Shown piece by piece: positions 10,030 to 19,056 of a DNA stretch of 39,288 nt (positions within the stretch are counted from its first letter, which is position 1; every line of letters begins with the position of its first letter). The stretch covers positions 102,847 to 142,134 of the forward strand of contig AWVY01000056.1 of NCBI GenBank assembly GCA_004143605.1, in the 5' to 3' direction. A program made the position numbers and the translations under genes. The notes under the pieces are model-generated. The model did no database searches, was not told the DNA's origin, and saw only the letters and a list, made by a program, of their open reading frames with translations. The DNA comes from Desulforamulus aquiferis. Its GTDB lineage: Bacteria > Bacillota > Desulfotomaculia > Desulfotomaculales > Desulfotomaculaceae.

Positions 10030-10715
10030 TTATTCCCTATCCTCTACCGATTTTAAGACATACCCGGCACCCCTTATTGTACGGATAGAGACACCGGATT
10101 CCAGATTATTTAATTTTTTTCTTAAAAGGGATACATGTATTTCTACACGGTTATCTTCAGCATCAGTATCATAACCCCATAATTTTTCAATAATATTCTC
10201 TTTTGAGATAATCATGTTATTTCTTTTGATTAATAATTCCAATAATTGGGATTCCTTTAGGGTTAATTTTGTTTCCCTATTCTCGCAGTTAAGGATAAGG
10301 GTATGTGGATTCAACCGGATATCTCCAAATTTAAGTATACCGTCATTTATCAGTTCGGTTTTTCTGCGGCCCAAGGCGCGTAAACGAGCTAACAGCTCGT
10401 CAGAATGGAACGGTTTTGCCAAATAATCATCAGCACCACTGTCAAGACCGATGACCTTGTCTTCTGTTTCTCCCCTTGCCGTTAATAAAATAACAGGGAC
10501 TTCAATACCTTTCCTACGCAATTCTCTTAATATATTTATACCATTCATTTTTGGAAGCATAATATCGAGAATTATGATGTCGTAGATTCCAGAAAGTCCA
10601 AAATCCAGTCCATCTTCCCATTGTGCACCAAATCAACGCTATAGTTATTCTTTTTTAGGACCTGAGCAATGGCTTCTGCCATATACTTCTCATCTTCGAC
10701 CATTAAAATTCTCAC
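10030..10715 (-). CDS. OmpR/PhoB-family response regulator, frameshifted
   Basis: About 228 residues after correction. A GTG at 10715 (VRILMVEDEKYMAEAI) fits a GGGAGG site seven bases upstream better than the ATG at 10721, which almost touches that site. The receiver domain is split by one missing G near 10617 (NGEDGLDFG). The phosphoacceptor Asp is in IIILDIMLPKMNG, the conserved Lys in LAKPF. The winged helix includes LTLKESQLLELL and NRVEIHVSLLRKKL. The stop is immediately followed by the kinase gene. The direct repeat ahead of the Asp-box gene is spaced as expected for a dimer of this family. Confidence 0.92.
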
Positions 10716-10755
10716 CTTCATGCCTCCCTTATTATTTTTTTACTATATCACAAAA

Positions 10756-10800
10756 GTATCCGCAAAAAGAGGCTTGCAAAAGCCCCTTAATTGTGGATAC
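10756..10800 (-). terminator. Nested hairpin between Asp-box gene and regulator gene
   Basis: Inner stem GGCTT/AAGCC followed by TCTTTTT on the minus strand, enclosed by an outer stem GTATCC...GGATAC that is followed by TTTTG. It sits between the Asp-box gene (ends 10870) and the regulator gene (starts 10715), so it probably lowers read-through and sets the ratio of surface protein to regulator. Confidence 0.6.
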
Positions 10801-10869
10801 TTTGCTCTCGAATTAAACCTTTGCGACTTTGGAAGGATGTTTAGTTGGGTGCGATACTTTATTGATAGT

Positions 10870-11654
10870 CTAGTTTTCACCCCTTATAATCTTATTACCA
10901 GTGCCATCGTTTTTAAGCGTAGCTCCGCCTTGGACATTGAATGCCGGTAAAAATTCGGGGGCATTCTCACTCCAGGTTTCTCCACCATCGGTTGAGTATA
11001 GCATAGTTCCGTTTTCGTCCTTTATCCTTACCTTATATCCTGTACCATCGTTGGATACCATACCTTCAATGACGGTTCCATTTACACCCCTTATCATCTT
11101 ATTACCAGTGCCATCTTTTTTAAGCATAATTCCGTCCTGAGCATTGAATGCAGGTAAACCTTCGGGTGCATTCTCACTCCAAGTTTCTCCACCATCGGTG
11201 GAGTAGAGCATGGTTCCGTTTTCGTTCTTTACCAGAATACCTGAGCCACCCTCGAGTGCTAAACCTCTAATGATTTTCCTGCTTCTACATTGAATGCCGG
11301 AAAACCTTCGGGAATATTCTCACTCCAGGTCTCTCCACCATCGGTTGAGTACATTTTGTTTCCATTTTCGTTTTTGACCAGAATACCTGAACCGCCCTCG
11401 GGAGCGATACCTATAATAACTTTTCCTTCCTTAATGTTGAATGGTGCGCCGTCCGGAACATTCTCATTCCACGTCTGGCCACGGTCAGAGGAATAAGATA
11501 TTTGGCCCTTTTCAAATTTGCCCAGCATTATAGTATTAGAGCTTTCTGCAAAAGCAGTTCCAGTCCCTAGTGTAGTAACCAGCGCTCCGCAAAGAATAGC
11601 AACCCCAGCTTTCTTCTTTGTAGTGTTCAAAACTTTTAAAACTTTACTATTCAT
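10870..11654 (-). CDS. Secreted Asp-box (BNR-like) repeat protein, frameshifted
   Basis: Exported protein of about 261 residues after correction. Signal peptide: lysine-rich N-terminus, then AGVAILCGALVTTLGTGTAFA, with cleavage likely after AFA. Four repeats carry the Asp-box pattern S-x-D-x-G-x-T-W (SSDRGQTW once, STDGGETW three times), each followed by an ENxPxxxPAFN-like segment. The first three are about 48 residues apart; the third-to-fourth step is about 69. Four Asp boxes are too few for a full sialidase propeller and no catalytic residues are evident, so a binding or structural role is likelier. One base is missing in an A run near 11275. GGAGG lies 10 bases before the ATG. The gene is directly upstream of a two-component pair. 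Confidence 0.8.
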
Positions 11655-11701
11655 GATTATGATACCTCCAATAATTTTTTTGTAGCAGCTGCTTTACATT
11701 T

Positions 11702-11736
11702 ATTATCATAAACAAACTACCTTTAGCGAACCTTTA
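11702..11736 (-). promoter_or_regulatory. PhoB-like direct repeat and -10 element ahead of the Asp-box gene
   Basis: On the minus strand TAAAGGT occurs twice with a four-base gap (11730-11736 and 11719-11725), an 11-base period equal to one helical turn. GATAAT (11707-11702) follows after 11 bases and no good -35 is present. This is the classical arrangement of an OmpR/PhoB-type activator site replacing the -35. The adjacent regulator is of that family, which makes direct activation a specific, testable prediction. Confidence 0.6.
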
Positions 11737-11763
11737 ATAAAATTATTAAAATGAAAAACAGCA

Positions 11764-11804
11764 TAAAAAAGCGCTCCTTGTGTAAAACAAGGAACAGCTT
11801 TTTT
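11764..11804 (-). terminator. Intrinsic terminator after selO
   Basis: Stem based on CAAGGAGC / GTTCCTTG extended by AAAAAAGC and GCTTTTTT, loop about 7 bases. On the minus strand it follows the selO stop at 11840 and ends in six T. It is nearly symmetrical, so it could work in both directions. Confidence 0.8.
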
Positions 11805-11839
11805 ACCCTTAAGATCATATTTTAACATGCGTGCTCACA

Positions 11840-13312
11840 TTAGGTGCCGCAAAAGGTTCGGTAAGGGCGGTCTGATGACTCAGGCAGAACGGAGTAAGCA
11901 GCCTGTTCCGAAGAGTGAGCGTAGGGATTCGAAAGAACATCCAGAAGTTTTTCCATTACTCTGTAATCCCCTTTTTTCACTGCAGCCTCTAATGCTTCTT
12001 CTACCCGGTGATTGCGGGGAATGAGCGCAGGATTGCAGCTGCGCATCAATTGGTGTGAGGAGGCTTTTGGTTCCTGCTGACGGCTTAGCCTTGCCTGCCA
12101 TCCCTCATGCCACTGTGAGAATTCCTTGGTATTAAACAGCCCCGTTTCTTCAATTTTATCAAAGGTTAATGCGCGAAAAGTATTAATAAAGTCCGCCCCA
12201 TACTTCTCCATGATACTGAGGAGTTCCTCAATAAGGGATTCATCCTGCGGTTCTTCATTGAATATTCCCAGTTTAGATCTCATTCCCCCGAGCCAATTAC
12301 AATGATACAAATTAGTAAAATTCGCAATCTCATCCTGAGCCAGCTGTACGGCCCGCAATTCATCCTGATGCAGAAGGGGCAAGAGGGTTTCAGCAAACCT
12401 GGCCAGATTCCAAGCGGCAATTTTGGGCTGATTTCCATAGGCATAGCGACCATGCATATCTATGGAACTGAATACCGCTGTCGGGTCATAGGCATCCATA
12501 AAGGCACAGGACCATAGTCAATGGTCTCTCCACTAATAGACATGTTGTCGGTGTTCATCACCCCATGGATAAAGCCAACCAGCTGCCATTTAGCAATTAG
12601 CCTGGCCTGACGTTTAATCACTTCTTGAAGTAGGCTAAGATAGGGATTCTCATCGGTTTCAACCTTTGGAAAATGTCTTTGTATTGTATAATCAGCCAGG
12701 GCTCTGAGTTCCTCAACAGTACCCCAGTTTGAGGCGTATTGAAAGGTACCGACCGTAAATGACTGGCGGCCACCCTGGTTAAAATTGCTCCAGGCTGTAC
12801 AGTTTCACGGATTACTGCTTCACCCGTTGTCACCACCGCCAGGCTGCGGGTAGTATTAATACCAAGGGCATGCATTGCTTCGCTGATGATGTATTCCCGC
12901 AGCATCGGCCCAAGGGTCGCTCGGCCATCTCCCCGTCGGAGTATGGAGTTTTCCCCGAACCCTTCAATTGAATATCAACCCGTTCACCAAGGGGTGTAAT
13001 TTGCTCGCCAAGGAGTAAAGCTCGCCCGTCACCCAACAAAGTAAAGTAACCGAATTGATGTCCCGCATATGCTTGTGCAAGGGGCATTGAACCTTCTGGT
13101 GCCCGGTTGCCGGCCAATACCGCTAGGCCGTCTTTGCTCTGAAGATACTCAAGGTCCAGCCCCAGGTAATTGGCAAGAGTATAATTGAGGAGGATCAACT
13201 TGGGTGCTGGTACAGGGGATGGGTTAAGGTTGGAAAAAAATATTTTGGGCAACCGGACGTAACTATTGTCCAGTTTCCATCCTGTTTCTATTATTGCTGT
13301 TCTATTTGTCAT
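11840..13312 (-). CDS. selO: Protein adenylyltransferase SelO (YdiU/UPF0061), frameshifted
   Basis: SelO is a pseudokinase-fold enzyme that transfers AMP from ATP to protein hydroxyls. The joined protein is about 491 residues, the usual family length. Visible marks: [53 protein letters not shown], the [10 protein letters not shown] catalytic segment with its Asn and Asp, [24 protein letters not shown] and the C-terminal YRTFCGT. Three frame breaks lie near 12945 (CC for CCC), 12753 (GG for GGG) and 12507 (CC for CCC). All domains are present in order, so the gene is probably functional in the organism. It stands alone between terminators. Confidence 0.93.
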
Positions 13313-13394
13313 TGTATCTCCTTTTTCCTTATCTTTTGTACTTTAGTTTTTTGTTCTAGGTAATACAAAAATGCATAGTATTTTAAATTATTTA

Positions 13395-13460
13395 TAAAAA
13401 GTGCACCTTCAAAAGGTTAGAACTATTTTATTGATAGTGTCTAACATTTGAGGTGCACTT
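13395..13460 (-). terminator. Terminator after cheX
   Basis: Long inverted repeat: AAGTGCACC(TCAAATGTTAG) pairs with CTAACCTTTTGAAGGTGCACTT, with a loop of about 20 bases. On the minus strand it ends in TTTTTAT and lies 30 bases after the cheX stop. Confidence 0.75.
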
Positions 13461-13490
13461 CTGTAGGGTTCTACCTTTTAGAATTTATTT

Positions 13491-13954
13491 TTAGGCTTTC
13501 TCTTTTAGTGAAATGGCTATCTCAAATTCACCAATGGAAGTTGTTAACGGAAGTAAAAAAACTATTTCATTGGGCATATAAAAGGATTTGTATTCGCCTA
13601 CAAATATTTGAGGCGTTACAATATCACAGTTGTAATTGTTAGAAGACAAAATTGTTAGTGCATTTCCACCAATGATATTGGCAATTTCCCCAATGGCTGA
13701 TGAAACAAAACTATCTATTTGCTCCATTTCCATGCCACTCATTATTTTTACCATTTCTAACACCATAGTTTTAGGGAAGTTGAACAGTATTGTTCCCTTA
13801 AGATCTCCTGTGACTCCAAGAATTACACTGGCCTCGTTACTTTGATACCCGTTATTGAGCACCTAGGTGTTCCTCTATCAGGCTTTATATCCAACATCAT
13901 CTCAAAAACATCATTTGTTGCTTGGTAAAAGGAGTTTATATAAGCTGCTTTCAT
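13491..13954 (-). CDS. cheX: CheX-like chemotaxis phosphatase, frameshifted
   Basis: CheX dephosphorylates CheY-P. The joined protein is 154 residues, the normal length. The start is the ATG at 13954 with AAGGAGG 8 bases ahead, giving MKAAYINSFYQATNDVFEMML, a typical CheX N-terminus. The E-x-x-N catalytic pattern is seen as GEIANIIGGNA. The frame breaks near 13862 where one G is missing. The ATG overlaps the TAA of the hemerythrin gene (TAATG), so the two are translationally coupled. A terminator follows. No other chemotaxis genes are in the window, so CheX here may serve a non-chemotactic receiver protein. Confidence 0.85.
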
Positions 13955-14372
13955 TAAAGTTGTCCTCCTTGACTAACTACATATTCCCCCAATTTTTGGT
14001 CCATTGCAGCTACGTGCATGATAAGCCAAGCCATTAATTTACCACTAAATTCCTGAACAAGTTCTTCGGAATAACCCTCTTGTTCCAACCTTAGCACATA
14101 GCCATTAACTGCATCTTTAAATTTAGCATGAACCTGCTTATGGTTCTCCAGATCAGGATACTGGATTTTTTCTTGATAGCTTCCTCATCTGCAAAATGTA
14201 CAACAACATACTCTTGCATAAAAGCCATGTTCTCTTTGACCTTAGCAAGTTTCGTTTCCCAAATACCCTCTTGACGAACAGTCTTAATAAAATCAGATAC
14301 CCTCTTGAAAAGTTCTTCATGCTGCTGATCAATTAGAGGAACACCAATTTTATATTTGTCTTTCCACATCAT
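13954..14372 (-). CDS. Bacteriohemerythrin, frameshifted
   Basis: Non-heme di-iron oxygen-binding protein of about 139 residues after correction. The iron-ligand pattern is complete in the corrected frame: DQQHEELF, VVHFADEE, ENHKQVHAKF and the C-terminal MHVAAMD. One A is missing from an A run near 14178; after repair the protein continues through YVLRLEQEGYSEELVQEFSGKLMAWLI. Two ATG codons (14372, 14369) are possible behind AGGTGG. The gene is followed without gap by cheX. Single-domain hemerythrins store, carry or sense oxygen in microaerobic and anaerobic bacteria; the cheX link suggests sensing. Confidence 0.9.
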
Positions 14373-14463
14373 ATTAAAAGACCACCTTTCTAGAGGTGCT
14401 ATCCCCTTTGTAAAATTTTTTTAGCCACTTATTGAATCATATATTATTTTCATTACATATTAC

Positions 14464-14489
14464 TTAAGAATTAATCAACTAATTCTTAA
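14464..14489. promoter_or_regulatory. Perfect palindrome upstream of the hemerythrin-cheX operon
   Basis: TTAAGAATTA and TAATTCTTAA are perfect 10-base arms separated by six bases. The site lies between the helicase stop (14563) and the hemerythrin start (14372). No T run follows on either strand, which favours a protein-binding site over a terminator. Confidence 0.4.
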
Positions 14490-14562
14490 CAATTATCTTA
14501 ATCTTATATCCTCTTGTCTTGCCTGTAATCCTCCTAATGCTTTTGCTTAACTTGGCTTTTTG

Positions 14563-15729
14563 TCACGCTCTTTTTCTTGAATGGGGCCTATTTCCTGAAA
14601 CGATGGCCCCTTTAAACACACCTCTTTTTTCTATTTTTATTTTAAGTTCTTTTTCCAATTGCCTAACTATAGGAAGCTCTCTTTCCGTTACAATTGATAC
14701 AGCCGTACCCTTCTGACCGTTTCTCCCGGTCCTGCCGACCCTATTTAAGTATTCCCTCGAATCCTCAGGTAGATCTAAATTAAAGACATGGGTCACGCCC
14801 TTTACATCCAGACCCCTAGCAGCAATATCTGAAGCAATTAACAGCCGAGTTCCTTCACCTCTAAACCCCTCTATAGCCCTTTGGCGCTCTTCCTTGGATA
14901 CCCTGCCAAATATTTTATAGGCTTTATAGTGATGATAATGAAGTTTCTCAGTAGTCCTTTCAATATATTCTTCATTATTAATAAACACAATTGCCCTCTC
15001 TATCTTAAATGCAGCCATGAGTTTTCTCAAAACCTCAAGTTTATCCCTTTGACTCTGGGCTATTACATAATGATGGGTAATATCCGTGTTGACAAGATTT
15101 TTTTCTTTGGTTTTAACAATTTCAACATTATCTATTAACTCCTTTGCAGCAACCAATGCTTTATTACTAAAATGGGCTGCAAAGACCATTAGCTGCCTGT
15201 CCCTCATGGTAGCTTTAATTACAGCTTTCACTCTATTAATATCATTTTGACTTAATAGTCTGTCACCCTCATCAATCACAATGGTCTTAATTGTCTGGGC
15301 ATTGATCTTCTTTTTGCCGATTAGTTCCTGTATTCTTCCCACCGAGCCCACAAGAATATGAGGTTTTTCCCGAAGGGCCTCAATTTGTCTCACAATATTA
15401 ACATCACCAATGATAGGTACAGAAGCTACAGGCACCCCGGAGTTTCCCGATAGTCTTTTAATCTCAAAATTTATCTGCATAGCCAGTTCATGAGTAGGTG
15501 CCAATATAATGGCTTGCAGCTCTCTCTTATCACTTTGGATCTTTTCAAAAAGGGGTAGCAAATAAGCTAGTGTTTTGCCACTACCTGTTTGGGACTGCCC
15601 TATAACGTTTTTATTTCTTAACGCAAGGGGGATAACTCCTGCCTGAATCTCGGTAGGTTGAACTATTCCAACCTTGTTCAAGCCTTCTATCAGGCGTGGG
15701 TTTAGTCCAATTTCATTAAATGTCAGCAT
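14563..15729 (-). CDS. DEAD-box-family RNA helicase with altered motifs II and III
   Basis: ATP-dependent RNA helicase of 388 residues, frame intact, similar in size and layout to short Firmicute helicases such as YfmL (from memory). Present: the F upstream of a Q motif (GIVQPTEIQ, 21-29), motif I SQTGSGKT (46-53), Ia APTHELA, IV VFIN, V ARGLD (304-308), VI NRVGRTGR (329-336). Altered: motif II reads DEGD (153-156) instead of DEAD, motif III AAH (184-186) instead of SAT, Ib-like SVGR instead of TPGR. Loss of SAT usually uncouples ATP hydrolysis from unwinding, so it may act as a clamp or remodeler. The C-terminus is short and basic (GNRPHSRKRA). Stands alone. Confidence 0.88.
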   Translation of the reverse strand: MLTFNEIGLNPRLIEGLNKVGIVQPTEIQAGVIPLALRNKNVIGQSQTGSGKTLAYLLPLFEKIQSDKRELQAIILAPTHELAMQINFEIKRLSGNSGVPVASVPIIGDVNIVRQIEALREKPHILVGSVGRIQELIGKKKINAQTIKTIVIDEGDRLLSQNDINRVKAVIKATMRDRQLMVFAAHFSNKALVAAKELIDNVEIVKTKEKNLVNTDITHHYVIAQSQRDKLEVLRKLMAAFKIERAIVFINNEEYIERTTEKLHYHHYKAYKIFGRVSKEERQRAIEGFRGEGTRLLIASDIAARGLDVKGVTHVFNLDLPEDSREYLNRVGRTGRNGQKGTAVSIVTERELPIVRQLEKELKIKIEKRGVFKGAIVSGNRPHSRKRA

Positions 15730-15924
15730 TATTTCTCCTATCTTAAATACCAGATATAAATTTTGCCCACTATATGCTACCTCTTTTACTAATTTCTTAC
15801 AAGGATTCTTTATTATATTTAATGGTTAAATATTTATAATGGCTTACTATATTTATTCGGAGTGGAAAATTATTTCTAAAATTTTTGTCATTAATATCAC
15901 CTAATCTATAGTGGAAAAAAAGTT
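15730..15924. other. AT-rich intergenic region, no gene seen
   Basis: Stretch between purK and the helicase gene. It is AT-rich and should hold the helicase promoter on the minus strand. No hairpin with a T run, repeat or open frame stood out. Confidence 0.5.
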
Positions 15925-17033
15925 TCAACCAGCCATGGCTTTCTCAGGCTGATTCGTTTTGAATGTTAGATGTCCCATCTTCCGTTTTGCATCCTGGGCA
16001 ACCCGTTTGCCATAAAGGTGAAGCTTTACATTATCTGGAAACCTCGGTAGCTCTTTGAGTACAGGCGCTAGATCCTTCCCTAAAATATTCACCATCACCA
16101 CAGGAGTCATCAATTCAGTATTTCCTAAATTAAGTCCACAAACAGCCCGGATGATTTGCTCAAACTGTGATATATAACAGGCGTCCCATGTGTAATGACC
16201 AGAATTATGGGGCCTGGGAGCTATCTCGTTAATCAATAAGCCCTCCGGGGTAACAAAAAACTCTATAGCCAGTAATCCAATCAACCCAAAGGTCTGGGCC
16301 ATCTCACCGCCAATCCTTGCCACTTCCCTTTCCATTTTTAAGCCAATGCGGGGCGGCACAATGGACATAAACAAAATATTATCCCTATGAATATTTTCTG
16401 TCACCGGGTAAACCCTGATGTCACCCCTTTGGTTCCTGGCCACAATGCTGATGCCTCATGGGTAAAGTTAATCATCTTCTCCAAAACCCATTCCATATCT
16501 TGGGACTGCAGCATTTCCTGGGCTCTTTTCATGTCCACTAAGCCTTTTAAAACAAGTTGTCCCTTGCCATCATAGCCGCCCCGGGAGGTTTTTAACACAC
16601 ATGGGTAGCCCAATTGGATTACTCCCTTTTCCAGGTCATGCCGGTCACTGATCACTTGGAAAGGAACCACCGGGAAACCGGCCTTTTGAAGCTCTCTCTT
16701 TTCTTTTATCCTATCCTGGGCAATTGAAAGAATTTTACTGCCTTGGGGCAAATAGAAATTTTTCTCTAATTCCTGTACCAGCAAGACATCAATATTTTCG
16801 AACTCGTAGACCACAACGTCAGATCTCCGGGCTAACCTGGCAGCAGCATCAAGATCATTTAGTGGGGAAACAATTTGTTCATCAGCAACTTGTCCACACG
16901 GAGAATCAGGATCAGGATCTAAACAAATTACGTCATAGCCCATCTTTTTAGCTTCAATAGCCATCATTCGTCCCAATTGTCCTCCACCCAAAATGCCCAC
17001 TGTAGAGCCTGGAAGAATTAATCTCTCAACCAT
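15925..17033 (-). CDS. purK: N5-carboxyaminoimidazole ribonucleotide synthase PurK, frameshifted
   Basis: PurK carboxylates AIR with ATP and bicarbonate to N5-CAIR in de novo purine synthesis. It is an ATP-grasp enzyme of about 369 residues after correction. Visible: GILGGGQLGRMMAIEAKKMGY (ATP-grasp preATP domain), the VVYEFENID segment, PCVLKTSRGGYDGKGQ, then after the break VARNQRGDIRVYPVTEN and LINEIAPRPHNSGHYT. One base is missing near 16450 (AGC for AGCC). It follows purE by 22 bases, and the product of this enzyme is the substrate of PurE, so the two form a unit. A housekeeping gene broken by a single base is strong evidence for sequence error rather than decay. Confidence 0.95.
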
Positions 17034-17055
17034 TATGATAACTCCCCGTCTTCCA

Positions 17056-17517
17056 TTACCTGCTGAGCATATCCTCCCGACGGACCTTTAGCCTTTTTTG
17101 CAATTCCTGGTCACTGATGGCAAGAATTTGAGCCGCCAAAAGACCGGCATTCTTAGCTCCACTGGCTCCTATGGCAACAGTGGCTACGGGCACACCCCCT
17201 GGCATTTGAACGATAGAGAGAAGGGCATCCAGACCTTGCAATTTTGTGGCCGGTATCGGGACACCTATAACCGGCAGGACGGTTTTGGCTGCTACCATGC
17301 CGGGCAAATGGGCTGCCCCTCCTGCTCCGGCGATTATTACCTTAATACCCCGGTCAATTGCAGTTTCTGCAAACCTAAACATCCAGTCAGGAGTACGGTG
17401 GGCTGATACTATCTTTTTTTCATAGTTAACACCTAATTCTTCCAGTATAAGGCATGCTTCTTTCATCACTGGCCAGTCAGATTTACTACCCATGATAACG
17501 GAAACATCTATGGCCAT
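17056..17517 (-). CDS. purE: N5-carboxyaminoimidazole ribonucleotide mutase PurE (class I)
   Basis: PurE converts N5-CAIR to CAIR in de novo purine synthesis. Intact, 153 residues. Class I motifs: MGSKSDW (9-15), the catalytic SAHRTPD (38-44), [15 protein letters not shown] and [19 protein letters not shown] lies 9 bases ahead of the ATG. It is the first gene of purE-purK. No other purine gene is in the window. A hairpin with a T run and an unusual open frame lie upstream (17534-17686). Confidence 0.97.
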   Translation of the reverse strand: MAIDVSVIMGSKSDWPVMKEACLILEELGVNYEKKIVSAHRTPDWMFRFAETAIDRGIKVIIAGAGGAAHLPGMVAAKTVLPVIGVPIPATKLQGLDALLSIVQMPGGVPVATVAIGASGAKNAGLLAAQILAISDQELQKRLKVRREDMLSR

Positions 17518-17533
17518 CTACGAAAACCTCCAT

Positions 17534-17686
17534 TCATCCTAAAAAGGCATAAAAAAAGCTATCCTTAGCGATAGCCAAATTAATATTAGTATGTCTAGAG
17601 TTATTTATAATAACCCCTATATTATAAGGAGCTATGATGATGGAACACAAACAACCACTAATCCTTGTTATATTTCCCTTTTCCAT
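17534..17686 (-). promoter_or_regulatory. purE leader with hairpin and possible 50-codon leader frame
   Basis: From an ATG at 17686 (weak AAGGG site) an open frame of 50 codons runs through the hairpin at 17551-17576 and stops at 17534, 17 bases before the purE ATG. The peptide begins MEKGNITRISGCLCSIIIAP and resembles nothing I know. No purine aptamer core is visible. It may be chance, or a translated leader controlling termination ahead of purE. Confidence 0.25.
17551..17576 (-). terminator. Hairpin with T run upstream of purE
   Basis: GCTATC/GATAGC (GGCTATC with one more G-C pair) and a seven-T run on the minus strand. It lies 125 bases after the DUF6179-like gene stop and 34 bases before purE, so it is either the terminator of that gene or an attenuator of purE. 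Confidence 0.7.
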
Positions 17687-17700
17687 AGACTCTACCCTTT

Positions 17701-18957
17701 TCAAAAAGATTCCCGGGGAAATGCAGCCATAATTTTATAAATCCGTTCTTGCCTTTCGAGCGAAATCTGACCAATATATTCATTTAGGTGTAACCTTAAG
17801 GCCTTTTCCTCTTCGGATAAATCCACAGCTTGAATATCTGATATAAATGGATGTCTATTAATTAGGGCAGCGATCTCAACATCTCCTAGAAATTCAAAAA
17901 CTAAGGGGAGTTCTTCTTTGTTTAACTGCCCGTCAAACAGTACGTCTTCCAAATCGTCAAAGGATTTTACCCTTTCCTTTATAAGGACCAGCTTATCGGA
18001 TGAATATCGGCATAATAGCAACTCATCGATCAATTTTCTGTAGTCTGAATCGTCCATTTTCACACCGGAAGAAAACATGATCTTAGGCTCTAAATCCGGA
18101 TTAATCTGAGAGACAAATACTTTTTCCAGGTTGTTCATTTTTATTGCATGTACAAGATTAGTTGTTATTCTTGGCAAGCTTTTATCAATGTATTTTCGGA
18201 GGGAAGAACTTGTTATATTCAGCTCCTCAATAAGTTTTTCTGATGCTTGATAAATTAATAAATCCAATGTATGGGTAGCATATCCTGCTATATCCTTATA
18301 CAAATCATGAATTTCCTTAGGAGAAATAGCTAATTTCTCAGGGTTGCGATGGGTAAGCACACAGCCCAATGCGGTGGTCAATACCTGTTCAAAAATATTA
18401 ATCAGCAGTTCCTGATAGCTCTCATCATAGCCACAAAGCAGATAGTGAATATCTTTTGCTGAAAATTTTGAGCAAAATTCATTTTCAAGATACAAATTTT
18501 TAAGATATTGCAGAATAAATTCTACTCCCACCAAATCCGAAACAGGGTTACACAGTTGATAATCAATTGATGCCGGGAATTCATGGGCTTCGTACTCAGG
18601 ATCATATGCTTTGAAAAAGATCCCAATACCTTTATCGCTAAGCGTTGCATTATAGGTGTAATTTTTGGTGATTAATTTATTGCTTTGGTTTAATTTATAG
18701 AAATGTTTTGCAGCTTTAACTTTGTTATCAACTAATTTTCTGCCCTTTTGATATATATCAGTAATACTCCCTTTTTGAAGCTCATTAACCGCACACTCTG
18801 TATCCGGTAATGATTTTAAGTAGGTACCAATTGTGTAAAGGTTTGATTTCATTATGCTTTCGGCAACATCCACCTTTATGGAGCTGCTTTCACCGTTATT
18901 GTATCTCTCACATTTATATGCTAAAAAGTTAAGGCATTGCAACTGGATTTTTTCCAT
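17701..18957 (-). CDS. DUF6179-like protein of unknown function
   Basis: Cytoplasmic, mostly helical protein, 418 residues from ATG 18957. Recognised from memory as the clostridial DUF6179 type (CERYNNGESSSIKVDVAESIMKSNLYTIGTYLKS); no catalytic motif is seen. The true N-terminus is probably upstream: the frame stays open to 19055 and reads LSSQAYFTSLLQEAYSCGLISDSE directly into the annotated Met, which is protein-like. A TTG at 19058 overlapping the TGA of the preceding gene would be a natural start if one base is missing near 19050. It follows the DUF6323-like gene without gap, so the two probably act together. Confidence 0.65.
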   Translation of the reverse strand: MEKIQLQCLNFLAYKCERYNNGESSSIKVDVAESIMKSNLYTIGTYLKSLPDTECAVNELQKGSITDIYQKGRKLVDNKVKAAKHFYKLNQSNKLITKNYTYNATLSDKGIGIFFKAYDPEYEAHEFPASIDYQLCNPVSDLVGVEFILQYLKNLYLENEFCSKFSAKDIHYLLCGYDESYQELLINIFEQVLTTALGCVLTHRNPEKLAISPKEIHDLYKDIAGYATHTLDLLIYQASEKLIEELNITSSSLRKYIDKSLPRITTNLVHAIKMNNLEKVFVSQINPDLEPKIMFSSGVKMDDSDYRKLIDELLLCRYSSDKLVLIKERVKSFDDLEDVLFDGQLNKEELPLVFEFLGDVEIAALINRHPFISDIQAVDLSEEEKALRLHLNEYIGQISLERQERIYKIMAAFPRESF

Positions 18958-19056
18958 TTCAGAGTCGGATATAAGTCCACAGCTATAGGCCTCTTGTAAA
19001 AGTGAAGTAAAATAGGCTTGGCTGCTCAGATTATTGTTGTTAATAATCTGTCGTTT

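Noticed and set aside
10870-11654. Sialidase
   Set aside because: Asp boxes are present, but the protein is too short and no catalytic Arg triad, Tyr or FRIP-like motif is visible.
17534-17700. Purine riboswitch ahead of purE
   Set aside because: No conserved three-way-junction core or loop pair is visible; only a simple hairpin with a T run.
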